A stretch of 64,000 nt of DNA from Bradyrhizobium yuanmingense (GCF_029167105.1 NZ_JARFML010000001.1:124001-188000), one strand, 5' to 3'. Positions 17,095 to 25,924 are shown, counted from the stretch's first letter. A program made the numbers and translations. Notes: generated by a model not told the origin, from the letters alone.

Positions 17095-17211
17095 TCACGG
17101 TGCATCACGGCGGCCCAGATAGAGCGTCACCAGCACGACCACGATAAAGGCCGCAAACGTCCAGCCATTATTGATGGCCGGCAACAGCGTCATCAGATCA
17201 GAAGGCTTCAT
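17095..17211 (-). CDS. small membrane protein (38 aa)
   Basis: ATG at 17211 with GGAGAG 6 bp upstream encodes MKPSDLMTLLPAINNGW followed by one clear membrane helix (FAAFIVVVLVTLYLG) and a basic end RRDAP. Its stop lies 2 bp from the WGR gene stop (convergent). Confidence 0.5.
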   Translation of the reverse strand: MKPSDLMTLLPAINNGWTFAAFIVVVLVTLYLGRRDAP

Positions 17212-17588
17212 TGGTCTCTCCGCGTTGGTGCGCGGCCGTCCGATCTCATCGCTTCGGAATCGGCGGGCGCCAAGTTCAACGCGAACCTAAACCGGATTCG
17301 CCCGCGTCAACCGCTCTGGAGGGTCGACGAGGGGGCGAACCAGAGGACGTGCCCTCTAATGGTCTATGAGTATCCTGGATGGTTCTGAACCATGGGTATG
17401 GTTCAGTTGACTATACTTTGGGTGTCCCCACCGACGCCCGCCGCCTGTCCTGAAATTCGTCCGCCGGATGCACCAGAATTCGCCCTCGGGCGTCTCAAGA
17501 TTCGCCCCTCCTTACATTGAAGTCGGAGCGTTCACGCTCAATATGCAGCGGGGCAGACGGCGTTGCCGCAGATCGCATGGAGATATCT
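17212..17588. promoter_or_regulatory. intergenic region with inverted repeat TGAACCA-N6-TGGTTCA
   Basis: Perfect 7-bp arms at 17386-17392 and 17399-17405, nested with a second partial palindrome (GGTTC-T-GAACC at 17381-17391). It lies about 185 bp upstream of the HTH gene at 17589 and is a plausible operator. The rest of this 370-bp gap shows nothing clear. Confidence 0.5.
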
Positions 17589-18077
17589 ATGAGCGAAAAT
17601 GTTGCGAAGAAAGATGATGTCGAAAAAATCAGAGTCAACGAGGCAAAATGGTCGAAGCCGTTGATGGCCGCCGGCTGGACTGCCATGCCGAGCGTGATCA
17701 TCGAGAAGCAGGAAGCGCTCGGGCTCGATGCGCTCGACATGAATATCGTGCTGCATCTGTCGCACTATTGGTGGACGCCCGACAACCTGCCGCATCCGTC
17801 GGTCGAGCGGATTGCCAAGGCGGTCGGTGTCAAACCCCGCACCATCCAGAAGCGGATCAAGGCGCTGCACGAGCTCGGCATCATCGAGCGCGAGGAGCGC
17901 CGGCACACCCGCTTCGGCAGCGATACCAACAAGTATGGATTTAAAGGATTGATTGAAAAGGCAACGCCGTTCGCCAAGGAGAAGATCGCCGAGATCGCGG
18001 AGCGGCAGAAGGCCAAGACCGATCGGCTCAATCGCAAGAAGCCAAAACTGACCGTAGTGGCCGGGGGCGCCAGCTGA
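17589..18077 (+). CDS. helix-turn-helix protein
   Basis: 162 residues from ATG 17589; GGAG at 17579-17582 gives better spacing for this start than for the ATG at 17577. The central region (ALDMNIVLHLSHYWWTPDNLPHPSVERIAKAVGVKPRTIQKRIKALHELGIIERE) is a winged helix-turn-helix of the kind found in replication-initiator and GntR-like regulators. The C-terminus is a long charged helix. Upstream lies an inverted repeat that could be its binding site. Confidence 0.7.
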   Translation: MSENVAKKDDVEKIRVNEAKWSKPLMAAGWTAMPSVIIEKQEALGLDALDMNIVLHLSHYWWTPDNLPHPSVERIAKAVGVKPRTIQKRIKALHELGIIEREERRHTRFGSDTNKYGFKGLIEKATPFAKEKIAEIAERQKAKTDRLNRKKPKLTVVAGGAS

Positions 18078-18092
18078 CCGCTGGCGACCGCG

Positions 18093-18212
18093 CTATCGTT
18101 CGCTGACCTGGGCGCTCTGCTCGAAGGTGATGCCGGTGGGGCCGATGTGCAGCCGGTAGCCGCTGTGGGCGGCGATCATCACCAGCAGCGGCGCGATCGC
18201 CGCGGCGACAGC
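18093..18212 (-). pseudogene. 39-residue C-terminal remnant of a small membrane protein
   Basis: Minus-strand AVAAAIAPLLVMIAAHSGYRLHIGPTGITFEQSAQVSER ends at TAG (18093-18095) and has a stop immediately before the first Ala. The hydrophobic helix plus soluble tail looks like a genuine protein end that lost its start. It lies at the left edge of the conflict island and may mark its insertion point. Confidence 0.35.
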
Positions 18213-18367
18213 CTACGTGGAGCTGTCCCTACTTCAAGAGATCGGGATTGTCCGTAGCCGGCGCAGGACGGCCCCCATTTTTGGCCGTGTCGGCCGGCGA
18301 CCTAAAGACAGGCCGTCGGTGTCTGTCGTAGGGTAGCGGGAAAATGCCTCGAAGGACGTGACGTCGG

Positions 18368-19192
18368 ATGGATAGCCAGGAGATCAGGGACGCCGTCGAA
18401 GCTGCCGGCGCCGGTTGGAAACTGACAGACTACGGCGGCAGCGACGCTTTCCGCTCGATGGTCGGGCTTTCGTTGGGATCCGAGACCGCGCGGCTCTTGG
18501 AGCCGGCGAGCCGCGCCGCGCACGAGTTCAAGGCGCCCCACCTTCCGGATCGGTTCGATTGGCGCCATCATCAGGGCGGGGATTGGGCCGGACCGGTCCG
18601 AGCGCAGGGCAGTTGCATGAGCTGCATGAGCTTCGCCGTGACGGCCGCCATGGAGGCGGCGATCCGGATCCGATCGGGCCGGTCGGGTACCGAGCTTCGA
18701 CTTTCAGAGGCCGACCTGTTCTTCGGTGCCATGGGCCGCTGCGACGTGGCATGCGTGGAGCCGCCGGCCATCCTGAATAGGGCGCGCGATCATGGCGTAT
18801 GCCTGTCGTCCGACTTTCCGTACGAGCCGAGGCAGCTCCCGCACCGCCAAGTTCCTCCCAAGTACAAGCTCGCCTTCTGGCAGGCGTTGCGATCGCGGCC
18901 GCAACGACGGGCGGCCATCGCGGAGGACGGTCCCATCGTCGCATGCATGCAGATATTCGAGGATTTTCTCGTCTATGGCGGAGGAGTGTACCGCCACGTC
19001 GCAGGAAACGAGCTTGGGCTGCACGCGGTCTGCCTGGTCGGCTACGATGACGTCGACAAGTATTGGATCGCCAAGAACAGCTGGTCGGAAAGGCACGGCG
19101 AAGGCGGATACTTCCGGATCGCCTACGGCGAATGCGGCATCGACGACGCGCTTTCGTCATACGCGATCACTCTGGGCGACGAGTTGTCCTGA
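18368..19192 (+). CDS. papain-like (C1A) cysteine protease, cytoplasmic
   Basis: 274 residues without signal peptide or recognisable propeptide. The papain core is complete: Gln80 and Cys86 in RAQGSCMSCMSF (the residue after the catalytic Cys is Met where papain has Trp), His219 in LGLHAVCLVGYDD, and Asn237 in IAKNSWS, then GEGGYFRI. The ~60 residues before DRFDWR are short for a propeptide, so it is probably not made as a classical zymogen. Three bases downstream begins a chagasin-like inhibitor, arguing for control by inhibition. First gene of the conflict island. Peptidase activity is strongly predicted; substrate and role are unknown. Confidence 0.85.
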   Translation: MDSQEIRDAVEAAGAGWKLTDYGGSDAFRSMVGLSLGSETARLLEPASRAAHEFKAPHLPDRFDWRHHQGGDWAGPVRAQGSCMSCMSFAVTAAMEAAIRIRSGRSGTELRLSEADLFFGAMGRCDVACVEPPAILNRARDHGVCLSSDFPYEPRQLPHRQVPPKYKLAFWQALRSRPQRRAAIAEDGPIVACMQIFEDFLVYGGGVYRHVAGNELGLHAVCLVGYDDVDKYWIAKNSWSERHGEGGYFRIAYGECGIDDALSSYAITLGDELS

Positions 19193-19194
19193 CG

Positions 19195-19500
19195 ATGAGG
19201 ATGCTCACGACAGCGTCGGACAACGAGGTCGCGATTGGCGAAGATTTCGAGATCGCGATCGAGGAGCCGGGCGCGTCGGGATATCGGTTTCGCGCCTCGT
19301 TCGACGAGCGGTTTCTGTCGCTTCTCAGCGAACGCCACTCGGTCTCGAAGCCGTTCGGGAATGACTGCACGGCCCAGTTCAGGTTCCGAGCCCGGGCGTC
19401 CGGCAATTGCGAACTAGCGTTCACTCTTTGCGCGCCTTGGGATCCGGAGCCCGGCGCCGTGCGAACTTTTCTTTTGCGTATCAAGGGCAGTCAGGATTGA
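19195..19500 (+). CDS. chagasin-like cysteine-protease inhibitor (I42)
   Basis: 101 residues from ATG 19195. The layout fits the I42 (chagasin) family: an N-terminal strand region (VAIGEDFEIAIEE), an L4/L2-type loop PGASGYRF at ~25-32 in place of the NPTTGY motif, then FRFRARASGNCELAFTLCAPWDPEP, which resembles the conserved G-x-x-x…PW segment. No signal peptide, matching the cytoplasmic C1A protease 3 bp upstream. Chagasins block papain-like proteases by inserting three loops into the active-site cleft. The pair is therefore probably enzyme and own inhibitor. Confidence 0.75.
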   Translation: MRMLTTASDNEVAIGEDFEIAIEEPGASGYRFRASFDERFLSLLSERHSVSKPFGNDCTAQFRFRARASGNCELAFTLCAPWDPEPGAVRTFLLRIKGSQD

Positions 19501-19514
19501 TTTCGTCGAGCCGA

Positions 19515-19540
19515 CGGCATAATGCATATTCATTATGCCG
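19515..19540. promoter_or_regulatory. perfect inverted repeat overlapping the HTH gene start
   Basis: Arms CGGCATAATG (19515-19524) and CATTATGCCG (19531-19540) are perfect 10-bp inverted repeats around CATATT. The ATG of the HTH gene (19535) lies inside the right arm, so a bound protein or an RNA hairpin would block initiation. A related palindrome, TGCATA-A-TATGCA, lies inside the gene at 19785-19797. Confidence 0.6.
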
Positions 19541-19867
19541 ACTGACGTCGAGTTGATATCCGCCTTGAGAGACCGCATCGAAGCGAAGCTGGCGACCCAG
19601 ACCTCGCTCGCCGCGGAGCTCAAAATGTCCCAAGGCCACTTATGTAAGCTATTGAAAAAACAGAAACTTGCTAAGAAATCGCGAGGTCGGATAACGGACT
19701 ATCTGCAGCGGCCCGATGTCGCCGACGGGTCCAGCGACGAGCTGATCGTGACGCGTCGCGTGCTTCAAAGATGTCAAACAATGATGCATAATATGCAATA
19801 TTTATTGACCGACGTGCAACGAATGTGTGATCAGATCGCTTCTACCGGGCAGAAAGCGAAAAAATGA
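19535..19867 (+). CDS. small HTH regulator-like protein
   Basis: 110 residues. Residues ~10-55 (ALRDRIEAKLATQTSLAAELKMSQGHLCKLLKKQKLAKKSRGRITDYLQ) fit a Cro/XRE-like helix-turn-helix. The C-terminal part is a long helix (VTRRVLQRCQTMMHNMQYLLTDVQRMCDQI) suited to oligomerisation. The gene ends in an ATGA overlap with the AAA+ ATPase, so the two are coupled. Its start is inside a perfect inverted repeat, which suggests autoregulation. It may control the AAA-subtilase operon or be its sensor; inference. Confidence 0.65.
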   Translation: MPTDVELISALRDRIEAKLATQTSLAAELKMSQGHLCKLLKKQKLAKKSRGRITDYLQRPDVADGSSDELIVTRRVLQRCQTMMHNMQYLLTDVQRMCDQIASTGQKAKK

Positions 19868-20877
19868 GCGAGCGACCCAAACCGAGCAGCGCGTCCGTTG
19901 CCTCCGCGGAGCAGTTGCTGTCGCTCGTCCGCAGTTTCGTGAAGCGCGACGACAAGCGCTTCGTGTCCGTGGCGTTGCAGGTCGCGGACAGTGCCGCCAA
20001 GCGGGGCCACAATAGGGTCGCCGAAGAGATGCAGGCGATGATCGCGGAGGCGCGGGCATCGCTGTCGGCGGTCGAATCGAGCAACGATCCCATCCCGCTG
20101 GTAAGGCCCCGCGGTGAGTTGGCCGGCATCGTCTCGATCTCGTTTCCGCGGCTGAAGCTTGCCGATCTTGTGCTGCCGCACGCGCTTTCCGATCGACTAC
20201 GCAAGATCGTCAAGGAGCATACCGCGCGGGCCCGTTTGGGCGACTTCGGCCTGCAACCGAGGCGTAAATTCCTGCTGAGTGGACCTCCGGGGACCGGAAA
20301 GACGATGACCGCCGCCGCGATCGCCGGCGAACTGCAGCTCCCGCTCTTCACGGTCCTCTTGGACGGTTTGATCACGCGATTCATGGGTGAGACGGCGGCG
20401 AAGCTGCGTCTGGTGTTCGATGCGATGGCGAACACGCGAGGCGTCTACTTCTTCGACGAGGTGGACGCGTTGGCGACGGCCCGCGGGGCCGGCAACGACG
20501 TCGGTGAGGCCCGCCGCATATTGAATTCCCTTCTGCAGTTCCTCGATGAGGACAAGAGCACGAGCGTCATCTTCGCGGCGACCAATCATCCCGAATTGCT
20601 CGATCGAGCCGTGTTCCGCAGGTTCGACTCGCAGCTCCGCTACGCGCTGCCCGGCCGCGATCTGGTCCGACCGCTTCTCGAAAACAGTCTGTTGGCTTTC
20701 GATCTCTCTTCCATCGAATGGGAAGCCGTCGAGCGCGCGGCGGAGGGGTTGAGCCAGGCCGACCTGGCCCTGAGCGCCGACGATGCGGCGCGCGAGGCCG
20801 TTCTCGAGCACAACGGCGTCCTCGGCTCGGAGCTTCTGGTCTCCGCGCTGTCCGAACGGGGAATGCATCACCGGTAG
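19864..20877 (+). CDS. AAA+ ATPase partnered with a subtilase
   Basis: 337 residues: helical N-terminal region to ~95, then an AAA+ domain of the classical remodelling clade with Walker A GPPGTGKT (140-147), pore-loop-like region (FMGET at 173-177), Walker B VYFFDEVD (~194-201), sensor-1 Asn241 (FAATNHPE) and arginine-finger region FRRFDSQ (~251-257). It overlaps the HTH gene by 4 bp and is followed after 143 bp by the S8 protease. AAA+/subtilase gene pairs recur in bacterial accessory regions; the ATPase is expected to unfold or present substrates to, or gate, the protease. Complete and probably active. Confidence 0.85.
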   Translation: MSERPKPSSASVASAEQLLSLVRSFVKRDDKRFVSVALQVADSAAKRGHNRVAEEMQAMIAEARASLSAVESSNDPIPLVRPRGELAGIVSISFPRLKLADLVLPHALSDRLRKIVKEHTARARLGDFGLQPRRKFLLSGPPGTGKTMTAAAIAGELQLPLFTVLLDGLITRFMGETAAKLRLVFDAMANTRGVYFFDEVDALATARGAGNDVGEARRILNSLLQFLDEDKSTSVIFAATNHPELLDRAVFRRFDSQLRYALPGRDLVRPLLENSLLAFDLSSIEWEAVERAAEGLSQADLALSADDAAREAVLEHNGVLGSELLVSALSERGMHHR

Positions 20878-21020
20878 TCGGTTTCCGGCTTTTGGGATGC
20901 GACGAGCCAGCCCTGGCCCTCTGTCCCGGCCGTCCTCCGACGATAAGGACGGGGAAAACCGAAAATCGGCGGGGAATCCCGGATTGCCCAAGTTTCCGAG
21001 TGGGTTAGATACTGCGGACC

Positions 21021-23459
21021 ATGGCGTCCGATGACAAGCATCTGATTCTCCCTCGGCTCGGCAGAAGCATCGCTTTCACGCCGGTAGGCAAGCCGATCCA
21101 TCCGATCGTTCCCGAGCCGGTGGACGACCGGCCCGAGCATGCGCGCAATCTCATCGAACGGCTTCACTCGGCGCTCAGAGGATCCTCGGAACGTCTGGAC
21201 GCGCAGAGCGAGGTGCTGCCGCGCGACAGAAGAGGCCTTCTGTTGGTGCTTCGGCCCCGCGACGGATCAGAGATCGACCTGTCCTTCTTCCGCGGCACGT
21301 CGCACAAGATCGAACTTCTCGCGGCGAGCGGGAGAGGGCGCCGTCAGCGGGTGCGGGTTTTCGTGCCGGAGCGGCGGGTAAGCAAGATCACCGAGGCCAT
21401 CGCCCAGTACGGCGATTGGGAGGAAGGAGAGCGAAAGCCGAGGTTCACGGACTTCTTCGAGCAGCTGGGCGACATCAATCTCGCCGCTGTTTCCAGATTC
21501 TGGAATGGGCCGGAAAATGCTTCGATGCCGTCCAAAAAGGACGTCGCGGATTGGGAAGTATGGATCAGGCCAGCAGTCGCCGAGGACGTGAAGCGCGTGG
21601 CCCCGGAATTCGACGTCTCGGTCGATCCTCACGCGACGAGCTTCAGCCGCGTGGTCGTTATGCAGATGCGCGCGCGGTTCGCGAATCTCGAACGGCTCCT
21701 GATCGCCACCGCGTCGGTGATCGAACTTCGTCCGGCGTCCGAACTCACGGTGCCACCGATGTCCATGACGCCTGTGCAGCGGAGGAATCTAGCGAGCGCG
21801 CTAGCGGGTCGCATCGTTCCGGCTCCCGAGGGTGCGCCGCTCACCACGATCTTCGATACTGGCGTCCGATACCAGCACGCCATGCTGAGCGCTTCCCTGC
21901 CGGAAGCTCGCGCTCACACTCTACTTCCCGCCTGGCAGAAGGACGATACCGACGGTCACGGGACGCAAATGGCGGGCGCCGCGCTGTTCGGCGACTTGGA
22001 GAAGCTGATCAGAAAAACTGATCCGATCGTGCTCCAGACCGCGCTCGAGTCCGTGACGGTCTTGGGCGCATCGGGTTCGCGTCGATTTAATCCGAGCCAT
22101 CAGCTTCGCGAGGCCATCCGGCGGGTCGAGCGCACGCCGGGACGTCGCATCTATTCGCTTTCCCTCGGAATGCCGAACAATCGGAACGACGGACTTCCCA
22201 CGGAATTTTCGAGCACCATCGACCAGCTCGCGTTCGGCGACGACACGCACAAGCGGTTATTCTGCGTCGCCGCGGGCAATCTGGCCGAGAGCGGCGATCT
22301 CGTCGTCGGCGACTACATCGGAACGAACGACGCGACCGGGATCCAGACTCCCGGCCAGGCCGCGAATGCGCTAACCGTCGGCGCCTACACGGAGAAGACG
22401 GACGCTGAGTGGGGCGAGCGCGCGCACGCCCCTCGCGGCGATCTGTGTCCCTCTTCGCGAACCGCGATTGCCTGGCGCACGCATCTCGCCCACAAGCCCG
22501 ACATCGTCATGGAGGGAGGAAACCGCGTCGTGGAAGCCGACGGCGTTTCGACCCGCATGGCCGAGAGCCTTTGCGTGCTGACGACCCATAACGAGATTCC
22601 CGGTCGGCCGTTCGCCGCCGCTGCCGAAACGAGCATCGCCAACGCCGCGGCCGCGGGCATGGCCACGAGGGTCGCGGCGCTCTACCCCGAGCTCTGGCCC
22701 GAAACGATCAGGGGTCTCATGGTCCATTCGGCCCGGTGGACGCCCGCCATGTTGAACAGGTGGGAGGGATCGACCCGAGCGGCCGCGCAGGACATCTTGC
22801 GCAGATTCGGTTGGGGCGTGCCCAGCGAGGAGCGCATGCGGCGTTCCGTGGACAACGTTCTCACGCTGATCGAACAGGACCGCCTGTCGCCGTTCACGCA
22901 GAGGCCCGGAGGCAAGCCGACCTACGACAAAATGAACTTCTACCGATTGCCATGGCCGCGCGAGGCGCTCGACTCGATCGCGAGCGAAAAGGTGAAGCTC
23001 CGCATCACGCTCTCGTACTTCGCCGAGCCGTTCCCCTCGGCGATCACGTTCGACAGCGAGCAGGACTATTTTTCGCACGGACTCACCTTCGACGTCTGCG
23101 AGCCGGACGACGACGACAACGAGGCGATCGCGCGGATCAACGGGCGGCACCGCAGGGCGGGCCACAGGCCCGGCGGAAAGCGCCGAAGGAGCAGGTGGAT
23201 ATTGGGATCCGAGGCGCGTGCCGTGGGAACATTGAGACAAGACGTCTGGGAGGGCACCGCGGGAGATCTCGCCACCATGAACCGGATATCCGTCGTTCCC
23301 GAACGGGGATGGTGGTCTTCTTTTCGGACCGGGAAGGATGCGGACGAGACCGTACGGTACGCTCTGATCGTCAGCATCGAAGCGCCGGAGGCGGCCGTGG
23401 ATCTTTTGACCGAAACTTCGCAGGCCATCGCGCAATTGCGCACGCCGGTCGAGGTCTGA
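21021..23459 (+). CDS. S8 (subtilisin-like) serine protease, large cytoplasmic form
   Basis: 812 residues, no signal peptide. About 270 residues of unassigned N-terminal sequence precede the subtilase domain. Catalytic Asp279 (IFDTGVRYQ), His313 (DTDGHGTQMAG), oxyanion Asn420 (CVAAGN) and Ser538 (AAETSIANAAAAGM, the variant of GTSxAxPxxAG) are all present. About 200 C-terminal residues form a beta-rich region typical of this group. It follows the AAA+ gene and a good terminator follows at 23505. In such pairs the ATPase and protease are thought to form a regulated protein-degrading effector; the target here is unknown. Confidence 0.85.
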   Translation: MASDDKHLILPRLGRSIAFTPVGKPIHPIVPEPVDDRPEHARNLIERLHSALRGSSERLDAQSEVLPRDRRGLLLVLRPRDGSEIDLSFFRGTSHKIELLAASGRGRRQRVRVFVPERRVSKITEAIAQYGDWEEGERKPRFTDFFEQLGDINLAAVSRFWNGPENASMPSKKDVADWEVWIRPAVAEDVKRVAPEFDVSVDPHATSFSRVVVMQMRARFANLERLLIATASVIELRPASELTVPPMSMTPVQRRNLASALAGRIVPAPEGAPLTTIFDTGVRYQHAMLSASLPEARAHTLLPAWQKDDTDGHGTQMAGAALFGDLEKLIRKTDPIVLQTALESVTVLGASGSRRFNPSHQLREAIRRVERTPGRRIYSLSLGMPNNRNDGLPTEFSSTIDQLAFGDDTHKRLFCVAAGNLAESGDLVVGDYIGTNDATGIQTPGQAANALTVGAYTEKTDAEWGERAHAPRGDLCPSSRTAIAWRTHLAHKPDIVMEGGNRVVEADGVSTRMAESLCVLTTHNEIPGRPFAAAAETSIANAAAAGMATRVAALYPELWPETIRGLMVHSARWTPAMLNRWEGSTRAAAQDILRRFGWGVPSEERMRRSVDNVLTLIEQDRLSPFTQRPGGKPTYDKMNFYRLPWPREALDSIASEKVKLRITLSYFAEPFPSAITFDSEQDYFSHGLTFDVCEPDDDDNEAIARINGRHRRAGHRPGGKRRRSRWILGSEARAVGTLRQDVWEGTAGDLATMNRISVVPERGWWSSFRTGKDADETVRYALIVSIEAPEAAVDLLTETSQAIAQLRTPVEV

Positions 23460-23504
23460 CCGGTCCGCTGGTGGGCGATGGAAAAGCAGGGAGGACACCA
23501 GCTT

Positions 23505-23530
23505 GGAGGCCGGTTTGGCCTCTCTTCTGT
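23505..23530 (+). terminator. Rho-independent terminator after the AAA-subtilase operon
   Basis: GAGGCC (23506-23511), loop GGTTT, GGCCTC (23517-23522), then TCTTCTGTT. It separates the AAA-subtilase unit from the GASH-GTPase unit. Confidence 0.6.
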
Positions 23531-23548
23531 TCGTAAGTATCCGATCCG

Positions 23549-23576
23549 TTGCAAATTGGTGGATATCCCAATGCAA
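23549..23576. promoter_or_regulatory. imperfect inverted repeat before the GASH-GTPase operon
   Basis: TTGCAAATTGG (23549-23559) and CCCAATGCAA (23567-23576) pair except for a two-base difference. It is positioned 45 bp upstream of the TTG start and is a candidate operator of the GTPase operon. Confidence 0.3.
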
Positions 23577-23621
23577 GGTTGCTATGGGAACAAAAAGTGA
23601 TCCCACTGTTCGAGGTCGGCT

Positions 23622-24965
23622 TTGACGGACAATGTTCTTTTGCGCTTCCTGACCAGAGGTTTGATCGACGTTGGCGGCGACGACGCCAAGCTCGACAGGC
23701 TCGGGGCGACGGCGGCAGATCTTGCCCGGGTGCTCGAGAGCGCGCCTGCCAAGGCCATACCGTTCGCGTTAATCGCGTTCGACCCCCAGGCGCCTGCCGG
23801 CGATCCGGTGGTGAAGGAGGTGCTCGAGATTCTGCAACAGAAGTGGACGACCTACGTCAACACCTTCTCCGGAACGCCCGTCGGAGTTGTGAGGGCATTG
23901 CTGCTCGATGCGCTGGCGCAGGCCGCGAAGAACGACGATCGCATCGGCGCAGCCTTCGTGGCATCGGCGCGCAATACGTTGCCGTTGATGGAAGCGGGCC
24001 ACGAACAGGAGATTTGGGACGAACTGGTCCGCGAGATCGAGGCAAGGATCGATGCCCGTGCCGAGGCGGAATGGGCGACACCTGCGTCCATCGTCTTGCC
24101 GGCACTGGACTTCGAATTCTCGGCGCCGGAGCCGGGGCAGCCGAAGCGAAAGCCTGTCGATAGAGAAGCCCTCAAAGCCGGGATTCGGGCTGCTTCGGGC
24201 CCGCAGTATCAGAATGCTCAAGGCGCTCAGGCGACAAACGGCAACCCGCAATGGCCCGCGAATAATCAGGCCTGGGTCACGGAATTCGGCGAACGCCTGG
24301 CGAAGTCGATCGCAGATGCGGTCGACGTCTCGGTAGGTTCGCTGGTTCTCCCGGAAATCGACCTGTCGGAGCCCCTCCAGACGCTGGCTGGAGACGTTGC
24401 GGGGCACGTGGACCAAGCGCTGAACGCCGTCAGCGCCGCCACGGCCGGTCTCCAGCGCAGGGCCAACCTTCTCTGGTGGAAGGAGGCCCGCTATTCGCCG
24501 AGCGCGCAGGCGAGCTATCGCGAGCTATCACCCCGATCCGCCGCGACCTTGATGGCTTTCGACATGCAGGGGCACGTTCCGGTCTATTCGCCCGCGAGCG
24601 TTCCGGCCTTTCTCTTCGAAGCGGTGATCGGCCTTCCTACCATCGAAGCGAAGCGGAGCTACGGCATCTTCGAACTCGTCGACGACGCACAGAAGGATGA
24701 CCGGCTTTCGTCGCTCCGTGAAAAGCTCGCCAAGACGTTCGCGCGGCCTGCGGGCCGGACCCCTGTCCTGTCGCTCATCGCCTACCCCGACCTGCTGGCG
24801 TCGAAGAAACCCGAGGACTTCCGTCGCCTGACGGGCGTTCCGGCCGAGACCGAACTGACGTTGCCGCAATGGTCGACTTGGGTCTTCCGCGAACTGCAGG
24901 GCGCGGCGGCCACGACCCTGAAGGCCGAGGCGAAGGCCGCGCCGCGGGAAGCGCCGGCCGCATGA
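23622..24965 (+). CDS. GASH-like all-helical protein of a GTPase-associated system
   Basis: 447 residues starting at TTG 23622; an in-frame stop lies only 24 bp upstream, so no longer start exists. The N-terminal region (LLRFLTRGLIDVGGDDAKLDRLGATAADLARVLESAPAKAIPFALIAFDP…VVKEVLEILQQKWTTYVNTF) matches my recollection of the GTPase-associated all-helical (GASH) family. Almost the whole protein is predicted helix, ending KAEAKAAPREAPAA. Its stop overlaps the GTPase start (ATGA). GASH proteins occur with paired GTPases and GAP1 proteins in predicted conflict systems; biochemical function unknown. Confidence 0.7.
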   Translation: MTDNVLLRFLTRGLIDVGGDDAKLDRLGATAADLARVLESAPAKAIPFALIAFDPQAPAGDPVVKEVLEILQQKWTTYVNTFSGTPVGVVRALLLDALAQAAKNDDRIGAAFVASARNTLPLMEAGHEQEIWDELVREIEARIDARAEAEWATPASIVLPALDFEFSAPEPGQPKRKPVDREALKAGIRAASGPQYQNAQGAQATNGNPQWPANNQAWVTEFGERLAKSIADAVDVSVGSLVLPEIDLSEPLQTLAGDVAGHVDQALNAVSAATAGLQRRANLLWWKEARYSPSAQASYRELSPRSAATLMAFDMQGHVPVYSPASVPAFLFEAVIGLPTIEAKRSYGIFELVDDAQKDDRLSSLREKLAKTFARPAGRTPVLSLIAYPDLLASKKPEDFRRLTGVPAETELTLPQWSTWVFRELQGAAATTLKAEAKAAPREAPAA

Positions 24966-25924
24966 CGCAATGCAGCCAAAAGAATTGCAACGTTCCGGAT
25001 CTGGGGTGCGACCTCGGATATCCGAACTATATGGTTTGCCCCCAATGGCAGGGGGGCGCGAAGGCCGAATCCCAAACCCAGGCGTCGTTGGACGAAGTGC
25101 TGCTTCCCTGGTCGGGAAATTCGTTGGGCTTGGCCGATCTGGCGTTCGTCTCGGGGCGTGCGCGGCCGTTCCTGGTGGGCGTCGTAGGGCCACAGAACGC
25201 GGGAAAGACGACGCTGCTCGGCGCCTTCTACCTTCTTCTCGGTCGAGGCGCGATCGGCGCGGATGACCGGCAGTTCGCCGGTTCGTTCTCGCTGGCCGGC
25301 TGGGAGGCGGTAGCGGGCACTTTGCGATGGAGCCCGGGACAACCGCCCACCTTTCCTCCGCACACGACCAGCCGCGGGGGGCGAGCCCCGGGTCTGCTGC
25401 ACGTTTCGTTTTGGGATCCTCGGCGGAGCTTGGCCGCCGACTATCTGTTCGCCGATGCGCCAGGCGAATGGTTTCAGAAATGGTCGGTCAGCCGCGATTC
25501 TCCCGAGGCGCTGGGAGCTGCCTGGATCGCGGATCGCGCCGACGCCTTCGTGTTCACCGCCGACTGCGAATCGCTTTCCGGATCCAGCATGGGGACGGCG
25601 CGCGGAGAACTCCAGCTTCTCGCGAGACGTCTGGCTGCCGAGAGAGGCGCCCGTCCGGTCGCCCTCGTCTGGACGAAAACCGACGTCAAGATCTCGCCCG
25701 AGATGGAAAAGGCGGTCCGTCGCGCGGTTTTCGACCAGATGCCCGACGCCAAGGAGTTTTCGGTCAGCGTGATGCCACCGGAAGCCGATCCGCTCGGCAT
25801 CAGCACCGGTTTGATCGAGCTGTTCCGGTGGATGCTGAGCATCCGGAGGCCACGGATCGAGCTTAAAAATCCCTCGAGCAAGCGAAGCGATGCTCTCTTC
25901 AGGTTCGGAGCATCGTCACCATGA
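24962..25924 (+). CDS. TRAFAC-type GTPase 1 of the conflict system, N-terminal zinc-ribbon-like
   Basis: 320 residues from ATG 24962. Cys4, Cys9, Cys16 and Cys26 (TQCSQKNC…GCDLG…VCPQW) suggest a small zinc-binding module. The GTPase core follows: P-loop GPQNAGKT (76-83), switch-II-type DAPGEW (165-170) and base-recognition TKTD (238-241). It overlaps GASH upstream and GTPase 2 downstream by 4 bp each, which signals fixed stoichiometry. In related systems these GTPases act as switches sensing a trigger and activating associated effectors; the trigger here is unknown. Confidence 0.8.
   Translation: MTQCSQKNCNVPDLGCDLGYPNYMVCPQWQGGAKAESQTQASLDEVLLPWSGNSLGLADLAFVSGRARPFLVGVVGPQNAGKTTLLGAFYLLLGRGAIGADDRQFAGSFSLAGWEAVAGTLRWSPGQPPTFPPHTTSRGGRAPGLLHVSFWDPRRSLAADYLFADAPGEWFQKWSVSRDSPEALGAAWIADRADAFVFTADCESLSGSSMGTARGELQLLARRLAAERGARPVALVWTKTDVKISPEMEKAVRRAVFDQMPDAKEFSVSVMPPEADPLGISTGLIELFRWMLSIRRPRIELKNPSSKRSDALFRFGASSP

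Noticed and set aside
16298..18212. Insertion sequence around the resolvase
   Set aside because: No transposase and no terminal inverted repeats with target duplication could be found around it.
23549..23576. Calling the imperfect repeat before the GASH-like gene a firm operator
   Set aside because: Arms differ by two bases in length and there is no adjacent regulator in that unit, so it is kept only as a low-confidence site.
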